Assembly (NCBI RefSeq): GCF_014656195.1
Contig: NZ_BNBY01000053.1
Coordinates: 1 to 35,041, forward strand
DNA length: 35,041 nt
From: Kitasatospora xanthocidica
GTDB lineage: Bacteria > Actinomycetota > Actinomycetes > Streptomycetales > Streptomycetaceae
Direction: 5' to 3'
Shown here: positions 15,498 through 21,973 of the stretch, one piece after another
How the letters are laid out: each line of letters opens with the position of its first letter
Position numbering within the stretch: the stretch's first letter is position 1
Position numbers and translations under genes: made by a program
The notes under the pieces: model-generated
Told to the model about the DNA's origin: nothing
The model's input: the letters and a program-made list of their open reading frames with translations, nothing else
The model's database searches: none

Positions 15498-16293
15498 CGC
15501 CGGGCTCGATGCCCGGGGCCGGCGGGGTGCCCGGGCCGGTCTGGGTGGTCGGCCGCACCGGCTGGTGGGCCAGCGCGTCCGAGCGGCCGGCCTGGTAGGC
15601 GCTGCCGCGCAGCCGGGCCGTCTCCTGCTCGGCGCTGTCCAGCCACCGCTCCCAGCGCTGGCGCATCGGCATGATCAGGCCGCCGCCGACACCGACCACC
15701 ACCACACCGGCGACGGTGGCGAGCGCGGCGATCAGCACCGGCCCGGTGATCGCGGTGGCGATGCCGGCCTGGCCCAGCGCGGCGATCACACCGAGCGCGA
15801 CGATGAAGCCCCACGCCATGGTGGCGACCGTGCGGCCGTACGAGGCGCCGGACAGCGAGTTGCCCACGATGTCGCGCACGCCGTTGGCGATGGCCATCGC
15901 GACCACCACGATCACGACGGCGACGATCGCCCTGGGCAGCCAGGCGACGATGCTGTGGATCATCACGCTGATCGGGTTCGGGCCGAAGACGCCGAACGCC
16001 AGCTGCAGCGCCATCAGCAGGACGATGTAGTAGACGACCTTGCAGACGATGCCGGTCATGTCGTACTTGGAGCCGCTCAGCCGGGCGGCCACCCCGGACC
16101 GCTCCGCGACCCGTTCCGAACCGATCCTGCGCAGCACCCGGTCGAGCACCTTGGCGACGGCCTTCGCCACGAACCAGCCGATGACCAGGATCACCAGGAA
16201 GGCGATGAACTGCGGAATGACCTTCGCGATCTTGGACCAGGCCTGGGTGAAGCCCGACCCGAAGTCGACGGAGAGTGCGAGCTGCTGAGCCAC
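15487..16293 (-). CDS. CmpX/MscS-like membrane protein (TM-helix repeat)
   Basis: This is an integral membrane protein of 268 residues with about five hydrophobic helices: PQFIAFLVILVIGWFVAKAV, VVYYIVLLMALQLAFGVFG, AIVAVVIVVVAMAIANGV, TVATMAWGFIVALGVIAAL and LIAALATVAGVVVVGVGGGL. The repeated pattern of a hydrophobic helix followed by a basic, glycine-containing turn is that of the MscS-related 'TM helix' family (CmpX-like). The C-terminal 60 residues are cytoplasmic, hydrophilic and Pro-rich. The beta domain of true MscS channels is absent, so conductance is uncertain. GGAGG 5 nt before the GTG at 16293 decides the start. The stop codon lies inside the tandem repeat array. Confidence 0.87.
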   Translation of the reverse strand: MAQQLALSVDFGSGFTQAWSKIAKVIPQFIAFLVILVIGWFVAKAVAKVLDRVLRRIGSERVAERSGVAARLSGSKYDMTGIVCKVVYYIVLLMALQLAFGVFGPNPISVMIHSIVAWLPRAIVAVVIVVVAMAIANGVRDIVGNSLSGASYGRTVATMAWGFIVALGVIAALGQAGIATAITGPVLIAALATVAGVVVVGVGGGLIMPMRQRWERWLDSAEQETARLRGSAYQAGRSDALAHQPVRPTTQTGPGTPPAPGIEPGENR

Positions 16294-16493
16294 GGAGTCC
16301 TCCACTCGGTGACACGGCGCCACGAGCGGGCGCGACGGCCCCCCACCCTTCGTGGATAGCAGGCCCCCGTCCGGGCCGCGCGCGCCCGGCGTCCGGGATG
16401 CTTCCCTCGGGTGAACGCCCCGGCGAGTCGCCCGCGTACAGTGGCGGTCCGGGGGACGGACGACGGGCCAGGACGGAACAGGACGGTGCGGCA

Positions 16494-17258
16494 GTGAGCG
16501 GTACGGCGGCGGACAGCGCGGTGGGGCACCGGGCGCTGCACTGGCGGACCCGCCCGGACGGGGCCCGGGCCGCCGTCCTGGTGCTGCACGGCGGCGAGGA
16601 GCACAACCTCGCCCGGCCCGGCCGGCTCAACCTCCCCCTGCTGCGGATGCACGGCTTCCTGCGCGCCCTCACCCGGGCGACCGCGGACGCCGGGGTCGCC
16701 GTCGCCACCGTCCGCTACCGCCACCGCGGCTGGAACGGCGAACGCGCCGACGCCGCCCGGGACGCGCTCACCGCGCTCGACGAACTGGCCGCGCGGCTCG
16801 GGCCCGTACCGACCGTCCTGATCGGCCACTCCATGGGCGGCCGTGCCGCCCTCCGGGCCGGCGGCCACCCCTCGGTCACCGGACTGATCGCCCTCGCCCC
16901 GTGGTGCCCGGCCGAGGACCCGTGCGAACAGCTGGCCGACCGGGACGTCCTGCTGCTGCACGGCGACCGCGACACCGTCACGCTGCCCGCCGACACCCGC
17001 GCCTTCGCGGCCCGCAGCCGCGCCGCCGGGGCCCGCGTCTGCGGCTACACCGTCGCCGGCAGCGGCCACGCCATGCTCCAGCGCGTCCCCGACTGGCACC
17101 GCGCCACGACCCGCCTCACCACCGCGCTCCTCGGCCTGCACCCGCTGCCCGCCGAAGCCGCCTCCGCCCTCGCACTCCCACCCGCCTCCCCCGAGGCGCT
17201 CACCCTCCCCCTCCCCCGCCAGCCCCGCCACACCCCGGCCGTCCCGGCCGACGCCTGA
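16494..17258 (+). CDS. Alpha/beta-fold hydrolase
   Basis: This 254-residue protein is an alpha/beta hydrolase, probably an esterase or lipase-like enzyme. It has AAVLVLHGGEEHN (oxyanion strand), the nucleophile elbow VLIGHSMGGRAAL with Ser113, the acid in LLLHGDRDTV and the catalytic histidine in VAGSGHAML. The last 45 residues are a Pro/Ala/Leu-rich tail outside the fold. The GTG at 16494 begins the conserved part; an AGGA lies 10 nt upstream. An upstream ATG at 16398 would add an unlikely Pro/Gly-rich extension. The stop codon lies in a 27-bp sequence that is repeated 152 bp downstream. Confidence 0.86.
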   Translation: MSGTAADSAVGHRALHWRTRPDGARAAVLVLHGGEEHNLARPGRLNLPLLRMHGFLRALTRATADAGVAVATVRYRHRGWNGERADAARDALTALDELAARLGPVPTVLIGHSMGGRAALRAGGHPSVTGLIALAPWCPAEDPCEQLADRDVLLLHGDRDTVTLPADTRAFAARSRAAGARVCGYTVAGSGHAMLQRVPDWHRATTRLTTALLGLHPLPAEAASALALPPASPEALTLPLPRQPRHTPAVPADA

Positions 17259-17421
17259 CACCACCGGCGCCCCGCTCACCCGGGCCTCCCGGCCGACCTC
17301 CGGCACCAGCATGGCCCGCACCCCTGTCACCGGACCCCCACGAGCGGGCCCGCGACAACACCCCGGCCGAACCACCGGGCCTTCCCCCGGCCCACCCGGC
17401 CGACGCCTGACACCACCGGCG
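17243..17421. repeat. 27-bp direct repeat, two copies 152 bp apart
   Basis: The same 27 nt (from CCCGGCCGACGCCTGACACC onward) occur at 17243-17269 and 17395-17421. The first copy includes the end and stop codon of the alpha/beta hydrolase gene. The 125 bp between them are non-coding and Pro/Arg-codon-like in composition. This suggests a segmental duplication of the gene's 3' end. Confidence 0.85.
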
Positions 17422-17462
17422 GCCGCGGGGTGCCTCGGCGGGTCCGATTCAGCGGGCGTGTC

Positions 17463-17885
17463 TCAGAGCGTGTGCCACAGGGCGGTGGCGAAGACGGCCG
17501 TGACCCAGGTCCAGAGGGCGGAGAGGCCGAGGTGGGCGGCGGTTCGCAGGGGGTCGCCGCGCCACAGCTTCGGGGAGAAGACGGCGAATTCGAAGAGCCA
17601 GCGCAGCCCCCAGAAGAGGGTCTGGCCGGCCAGCAGGGCGGTGCCGAGACGGCCGGCCGCGAGCAGGTCGGGGGCCAGGCAGAGCGGGAGCAGCCCGAGC
17701 AGGACGCAGGCCAGCCCGATGAAGAAGAGGTGGGCGTAGGAGACCTGGCGGGTCAGCAGGGTGGTGCCGCACAGGTCCCCGGGCCAGCCGATGGCGCGGG
17801 GCAGCACGGCGTGGACCAGTCCCATCGCGACGAGGGCGGCGCCGACCAGGCGCAACTGGGCTTCCAGGGTGAGGAGTTCGCTCAT
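17463..17885 (-). CDS. Small four-helix membrane protein of unknown function
   Basis: This 140-residue protein is almost entirely hydrophobic, with four predicted membrane helices at about 8-30, 46-70, 74-100 and 115-138. Distinct features are GWPGDLCGTT in the first loop, VSYAHLFFIGLACVLLGL in helix 2 and GLRWLFEFAVFSPKLWRG before helix 4. I do not recognise a named family. It is translationally coupled to the upstream methyltransferase-like gene through an ATGA overlap of stop and start, so the two products very probably act together at the membrane. Its 3' end faces the alpha/beta hydrolase gene across 204 bp that hold the direct repeat. Confidence 0.75.
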   Translation of the reverse strand: MSELLTLEAQLRLVGAALVAMGLVHAVLPRAIGWPGDLCGTTLLTRQVSYAHLFFIGLACVLLGLLPLCLAPDLLAAGRLGTALLAGQTLFWGLRWLFEFAVFSPKLWRGDPLRTAAHLGLSALWTWVTAVFATALWHTL

Positions 17886-18646
17886 GAGACGGGCTTCCGG
17901 AAGGCGATGGCGGTGACCAGGCCGGCGATCCGGCGCTCGGTGGCCGGGTGCAGGCCGGCCTCGGCGGCGTGGCGGAGCCAGGTAGCCCGGGAGTGGAAGT
18001 GCCAGGCGCCGGGGCCGTAGACGGCGGCGTTGGCGGTGTCGCGCAGGTGCTCGACGAGCAGCAGGGTCCCGCCGGGGCGCAGGGCGCGGGCGGCCTCGGC
18101 GAAGAGGGCGGTGCGGTCGGCGGGGCGGCGCAGTTCGTGGGCGGCGAAGACGGCGAACACCGTGTCCAGCGCGGCCGTTTCGGCGGGCAGGGCGTCGGCG
18201 CGGGCCGGGATGCCGCCGGGGGCGGACGGGACGAGTGCGCGGGCGCGCCGGATGGAGGCGCCGGCGGTCGCCGGGTCGTACAGGTCGGCGACCCGGCCGC
18301 GGGCGCCGGGGTGGCGTGCGGCGAGCGGGCGGCCGATCTCGTTGAGGCCGGTGTCGACGATCAGGTGGTCGCCGGGGCCGTCCGGCAGGAGGGCGGGCAG
18401 CCAGTGGTAGCCGTGGAGTTCGGAGCGGTCGTAGACGGCCCAGGTGGCGAGGAGGCTGCTGACGACGTACCCGGCGGCGACGCCGGCGGCCGTCCGGGCC
18501 AGCGCGGCGGCGGGGCCGGGCAGGCGGCGGGCCAGTGCCCAGCCGGTGGCGGCGGTGAGGGTTCCGGCGGCGTACATCGGCCAGTTGTAGCGGACGACGT
18601 CGCGCACGCCGGAGGGGTGGGGGCCGGAGGCTTGGTGACCGGTCAT
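17882..18646 (-). CDS. Membrane-anchored class I methyltransferase-like protein
   Basis: This 254-residue protein has two hydrophobic N-terminal segments (about 24-40, WPMYAAGTLTAATGWAL; about 50-68, ARTAAGVAAGYVVSSLLA). A Rossmann-type methyltransferase domain follows: DHLIVDTGLNEIGRPL, LDTVFAVFAAHELRRPADRTALFAEAARALRPGGTLLLVEHLRD, and a C-terminal GLVTAIAFRKP strand. The usual glycine-rich AdoMet loop (GxGxG) is replaced by DTGLNEIG, so cofactor binding is uncertain. The ATG at 18646 has GGAG 7 nt upstream. The gene overlaps the four-helix membrane protein gene by 4 nt (ATGA). The operon promoter region carries a perfect TTGAACGCGTTCAA palindrome at 18765-18778. Confidence 0.8.
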   Translation of the reverse strand: MTGHQASGPHPSGVRDVVRYNWPMYAAGTLTAATGWALARRLPGPAAALARTAAGVAAGYVVSSLLATWAVYDRSELHGYHWLPALLPDGPGDHLIVDTGLNEIGRPLAARHPGARGRVADLYDPATAGASIRRARALVPSAPGGIPARADALPAETAALDTVFAVFAAHELRRPADRTALFAEAARALRPGGTLLLVEHLRDTANAAVYGPGAWHFHSRATWLRHAAEAGLHPATERRIAGLVTAIAFRKPVS

Positions 18647-18748
18647 CGGGCGGCTCCGGTGGGGCGTCGGCGGGGGCCGGTGGGCGGCGGGGGCAGCACG
18701 GGGGCTCCCGCCGCCGCAGGTCGCGGCCGGGGGATCCCGCGCGCCCTC

Positions 18749-18778
18749 ATCATGGCGCACGCCTTTGAACGCGTTCAA
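18749..18778 (-). promoter_or_regulatory. TTGAACGCGTTCAA palindrome overlapping a -35 box
   Basis: A perfect 14-bp palindrome (18765-18778) supplies a TTGAAC -35-like hexamer at 18778-18773. A CATGAT -10-like hexamer follows 18 nt later at 18754-18749. A repressor bound here would block transcription of the methyltransferase/membrane-protein operon. The ArsR-type regulator gene ends immediately upstream and is a candidate ligand-sensing partner (inference). Confidence 0.55.
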
Positions 18779-18840
18779 CTCGGGGTGCCGACGCAGCCGT
18801 GCCGCCCGGGAGGAGCCACGGCGGGCGGGCGGTCAGGCGG

Positions 18841-19836
18841 TCAGGCGGACTCCCGGCCCGCGCCCAGGGCGGGGAGGTGGCCGGCCAGCAGCGCCTCGCC
18901 GAGCGGGGTGAGCCGGTGGGTGACCGTCCGGCCGGTGCGGCCCTTGACGGTGAGCCCGGAGTCGGCGAGGACGGTGGCGTGCTCGCTCGCCGAGGCGGTG
19001 GAGATGCCCAGGCGGGCCGCCAACTCCTTGGTGGAGCAGGGGCCGTGGACGGCGATGGACTCCAGGGCGGCGGCCCTGGTCTGGCCGAGCAGGGCGGTCA
19101 GGGTCCGGCTGGGGGCCGGTTCGGGCTCGGCGTGCAAGGGTCCACCGATCCTGGCCGGGTAGAGGAGCACGGGCTGTTGGGAGGGGTCCTCGAACCGGGC
19201 GATGACCGGACGGCGGGGGCCGAACACGCACGGCTGGAGCAGCAGTCCGCGGCCGTCCAGCCGCACGTCGTGCCGGCACCCGTTCGCCAGCGGGAAGCTG
19301 AGCACCGGGCGGCGCCAGGACACCGCCGGGTGCAGCGAGCCGAGGATCCGGTCCGGCTCGGTCATCCAGCGGCGGCGCCCGTGCTCGGTGGTGACGATGC
19401 TCTCGATCTGCCGCCGGTACGGGTCGATCGCCCGGGTCTGGTACTCGGCGGTGACGTGGCCGAGCACCTCGCGGGCCCGCCGGTCGCCCGCCGCCACGCC
19501 GCGCGCGAAGGCGCTCAACTGCCGCTCTCCGCCGACCGCGCGCAGGTGCTCGCGCAGCGGCGCCTCCGGCGTGGCTGCGGTGGCGCTCTCGGTGGCCCCC
19601 GGATCGCGCCGGACGGTGAGGAACTCCGGGATCGCCGAGGGGGTGTAGAGGTCGAAGAGGAGCGAGGTGCGCGGGCTCCAGGAGGCCCGCAGACGGTCCC
19701 GCCAGGGCTCGAAGCGCGGATCGCGCAGCCCGTTCACCAGGGCGTGCACGCTGAGTGACAGTTCCATCGACATGTCCGGACGCTCCGCGACCCGGACCCG
19801 CGCCAGGTCGTCCGCCCCGAAGAAGATTCTCAGCAC
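18841..19836 (-). CDS. ArsR-like winged-helix transcriptional regulator with long N-terminal domain
   Basis: This 331-residue regulator has its DNA-binding domain at the C-terminus (about 245-325), with ALESIAVHGPCSTKELAARLGISTASASEHATVLADSGLTVKGRTGRTVTHRLTPLG-type ArsR features; the recognition helix is around STASASEHATVL. The N-terminal 240 residues (PRFEPWRDRLRASWSPRTSLLFDLY, then QTRAIDPYRRQIES) form the DUF5937-like domain seen in such Streptomyces regulators. The ligand is unknown. The start is a GTG at 19836 with no strong ribosome site. The methyltransferase operon lies just downstream on the same strand, about 195 bp away, and could be a target. Confidence 0.85.
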   Translation of the reverse strand: MLRIFFGADDLARVRVAERPDMSMELSLSVHALVNGLRDPRFEPWRDRLRASWSPRTSLLFDLYTPSAIPEFLTVRRDPGATESATAATPEAPLREHLRAVGGERQLSAFARGVAAGDRRAREVLGHVTAEYQTRAIDPYRRQIESIVTTEHGRRRWMTEPDRILGSLHPAVSWRRPVLSFPLANGCRHDVRLDGRGLLLQPCVFGPRRPVIARFEDPSQQPVLLYPARIGGPLHAEPEPAPSRTLTALLGQTRAAALESIAVHGPCSTKELAARLGISTASASEHATVLADSGLTVKGRTGRTVTHRLTPLGEALLAGHLPALGAGRESA

Positions 19837-20139
19837 GACCGCGATCGTCGCCCCGGGACGGGCCGCGCCGCAAGACCGTTCGGCGAGAACCGAATCGTTT
19901 GCCCGCCGCCCGCCGCCCAGGCCAGGCTGGGGCTCCCGCGCCTCCCCTCCGGAGGGCGCGGCCGGCCGGGCGGGGTGCCCCGGCGGCGGCCGGGGCGGCC
20001 GGGGCGTCCGGGGCGTCCGGGTGACGGACCGGACGCCCGGTGGGGGCGGGCCCGGGGGCTCGTCCCCACGCGATCCCCTCGGGCCCGCCCCGCCCGCCGT
20101 CTCCGCCCGTCACCCCTCCCGCACGGCCCGCGATCGCCC
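19837..20139. other. 303-nt gap with two hairpins and the regulator promoter
   Basis: No gene is seen. Next to the ArsR-type start, 19875-19900 is relatively A/T-rich (GAGAACCGAATCGTTTG) and is the likely promoter zone. The middle is very GC-rich, and two hairpins at 20011-20091 end the isochorismatase transcript. Confidence 0.5.
20011..20091 (-). terminator. Two tandem hairpins after the isochorismatase gene
   Basis: The hairpin nearer the gene has a 12-bp stem (20043-20054 with 20080-20091, GGGGCGGGCCCG and its complement). The second has a 10-bp stem (20011-20020 with 20029-20038, GGGCGTCCGG and its complement). Both are perfect and lie 49-129 nt downstream of the isochorismatase stop. 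Confidence 0.7.
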
Positions 20140-20730
20140 TCAGCCCAGGTCCGCCGGGGACTCCACGACGACCCCGTAGAGGTCGCCGATCGTCGCCAGC
20201 GCGCCGCGGTGGACCTGGGCGGCGGTCAGCTCGACGCCCGCCGACGGCAGCGGCCGGGTCGCGGAGGCGGCGGCCACCACGGTCGGGCGGTTGCCGCGCA
20301 GGAAGGCGCCGGCCGCGGTGAAGGCGACGCACATGTGGGTCATGAAGCCGGCCACGACCACGTCCCGGTGCCCGGCCGCGTCGACCAGCTCGCCCAGGTC
20401 GGTGCCGACGAAGGCGTCCGGGACCTGCTTGACCACGACGCGCTCGCCCTCGACGGGCGCCACGCTCGGGTGGATCCGCCCGATCTCGGTGCGGATGTCG
20501 TACGGGGTGCCCTCGCCGCCGTCGTTGATCACGTGGATGACGGTGGCACCGGCCGCCCGGGCCCGGGCGAGCAGGTCGGCGGCGGCGTCGAGCGCCTCCT
20601 GCCAGCCCTCCAGCTCCATCACGCCGCGTACGTAGGTGTTCTGGTAGTCGATCAGGATGACGGTCGCGTCGCCGAGGGAGGCCGGCTTGTCGTCGAGGCC
20701 GTTGAGGGTGCGCAGGGTCGTCGTGGGCAC
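20140..20730 (-). CDS. Isochorismatase-family cysteine hydrolase
   Basis: This 196-residue hydrolase of the isochorismatase/nicotinamidase fold has the catalytic triad Asp28 (VILIDYQNTY), Lys101 (VVVKQVPDAF) and Cys134 (FMTHMCV, preceded by the cis-peptide VAGF). Family members hydrolyse isochorismate, nicotinamide or N-carbamoyl amides; the substrate here is not evident. GGTGG 7 nt before the GTG at 20730 supports that start, and the resulting N-terminus PTTTLRTLNGL matches family starts; a GTG at 20748 is an alternative. It is divergent from a GlxA-type regulator gene, which probably controls it. Confidence 0.9.
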   Translation of the reverse strand: MPTTTLRTLNGLDDKPASLGDATVILIDYQNTYVRGVMELEGWQEALDAAADLLARARAAGATVIHVINDGGEGTPYDIRTEIGRIHPSVAPVEGERVVVKQVPDAFVGTDLGELVDAAGHRDVVVAGFMTHMCVAFTAAGAFLRGNRPTVVAAASATRPLPSAGVELTAAQVHRGALATIGDLYGVVVESPADLG

Positions 20731-20776
20731 GGCGGTGCCACCTTTCACGTTCGGAGGGAGCGAGGTTTCCGCAGGT

Positions 20777-20858
20777 CACACGTGGTGTGCTCGGCCTCGA
20801 AAACGCTACGGCCGACGCCCGCGTGTCGGCAATGTCGTCTAACATGCAGATTCCGACA
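20777..20858. promoter_or_regulatory. Operator region between isochorismatase and GlxA-type regulator
   Basis: CACACgtgGTGTG (20777-20789) is a 5+5 inverted repeat. A nested symmetric element follows: TGTCGG at 20824-20829, ATGT at 20832-20835, ACAT at 20842-20845 and CCGACA at 20853-20858. A TAACAT hexamer at 20840-20845 could be the -10 of the regulator gene. Self-regulation by the GlxA-type protein is the likely purpose. Confidence 0.45.
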
Positions 20859-20896
20859 TCAGGGGTCGGGGAACATCGAGGGATCGGGGGCATCCA

Positions 20897-21973
20897 GTGC
20901 GGGCAGTGCAGCCGGACACCGGGGCCGCGCGGCGGCTGATCGTCATCGTCCTGTTCGAGGGTGTCGACCTGCTCGACGTGACCGGCCCGCCCGAGGTGTT
21001 CTCGCTGGTCAGGCGGGAGACCGACGACGCGGCCGGCTACCGGGTCACCCTCGCCGCCGAGACCATGGCACCGGTCACCACCGCGGCGGGCGTGCGGATC
21101 CTGCCCGACCTCACCTTCGACCAGGCCGCCGAGGGCGGCATCGACACCCTGCTGGTGCCCGGCTCGGTCGAGGTGGACGACCGGCGCCGGGTCCGCGCGC
21201 TCACCGATCCGGCGGTGGTCGAGCGGGTCCGCATACTGGCCGCCCGCTCCCGCCGGGTGGCCAGCGTCTGTGTCGGCGCGCACCTGCTGGCCGCCGCCGG
21301 GCTGCTGGACGGCCGGCGCGCCACCACCCACTGGTCGACCGCGGGCCAACTCGCCGCCGAGTACCCGCAGATCGAGGTCGACGCCGACCCGATCTTCATC
21401 CGCGAGGGCGAGGTCTGGACCGGCGCGGGCATCAGCGCCTGCCTGGACCTCTCGCTCGCCCTGGTCGCCGAGGACTTCGGCGAGGAACTGGCCCTGCGGG
21501 TCGCCCGCCAGCTCGTGATGTACCTCAAGCGCCCCAGCGGCCAGAGCCAGTTCAGCGTCCCGCTGGAGCCGGTGTCCACCACCCGGCGGATCGAGGAGCT
21601 GCGCCACCACATCCTGCGCAACCTCTCCGGGCGGCTCACCGTCCCGGACCTCGCCGCCCACGCCCACGTCAGCGAACGGCAGTTGACCCGGATCTTCAAG
21701 ACCGAACTGGGTACCACGCCGAGCGCCTACATCGAGTCGGCCCGGGTCGAACTCGCCCGCCACCAGCTGGAATCGGGCGATGCCACGCTCGAACGCATCG
21801 CCACCGCCTGCGGGTTCGGCACCACGGACACGCTGGTACGCGCCTTCCGCCGCCGGCTCGGCACCACGCCGACCGACTACCGGCAGCGGTTCCGGACCAC
21901 CGCGGCGGCGACGGGTACGGCCGTCACGGCAGCCGGACGACCGGGTGAGGCCGTCACGGCAGCCGGACGGTGA
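20897..21973 (+). CDS. GlxA-type regulator (DJ-1/PfpI domain plus AraC helix-turn-helix)
   Basis: This 358-residue transcription factor has an N-terminal DJ-1/PfpI amidotransferase-like domain (about 13-190) with the nucleophile-elbow Cys125 in VASVCVGAHLLAAAGLLDG, and a C-terminal AraC-type DNA-binding domain (about 245-340). The two helix-turn-helix motifs appear as LTVPDLAAHAHVSERQLTRIFKTELGTTPSAYI and ERIATACGFGTTDTLVRAFRRRLGTTPTDYR-like segments. GGGGGC 6 nt before the GTG at 20897 supports the start. It probably controls the divergent isochorismatase gene. Its last codons lie in a 30-bp tandem duplication (AVTAAGR-PGE-AVTAAGR) and overlap the 3' end of the convergent kinase gene by 20 bp. 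Confidence 0.93.
   Translation: MRAVQPDTGAARRLIVIVLFEGVDLLDVTGPPEVFSLVRRETDDAAGYRVTLAAETMAPVTTAAGVRILPDLTFDQAAEGGIDTLLVPGSVEVDDRRRVRALTDPAVVERVRILAARSRRVASVCVGAHLLAAAGLLDGRRATTHWSTAGQLAAEYPQIEVDADPIFIREGEVWTGAGISACLDLSLALVAEDFGEELALRVARQLVMYLKRPSGQSQFSVPLEPVSTTRRIEELRHHILRNLSGRLTVPDLAAHAHVSERQLTRIFKTELGTTPSAYIESARVELARHQLESGDATLERIATACGFGTTDTLVRAFRRRLGTTPTDYRQRFRTTAAATGTAVTAAGRPGEAVTAAGR
21919..21969. repeat. 21-bp direct repeat, period 30, across overlapping gene ends
   Basis: GGCCGTCACGGCAGCCGGAC plus one G occurs at 21919-21939 and 21949-21969. On the minus strand the second copy encodes the last residues and stop of the kinase (VRLP-stop). On the plus strand both copies encode AVTAAGR near the end of the GlxA-type regulator. 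Confidence 0.9.
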
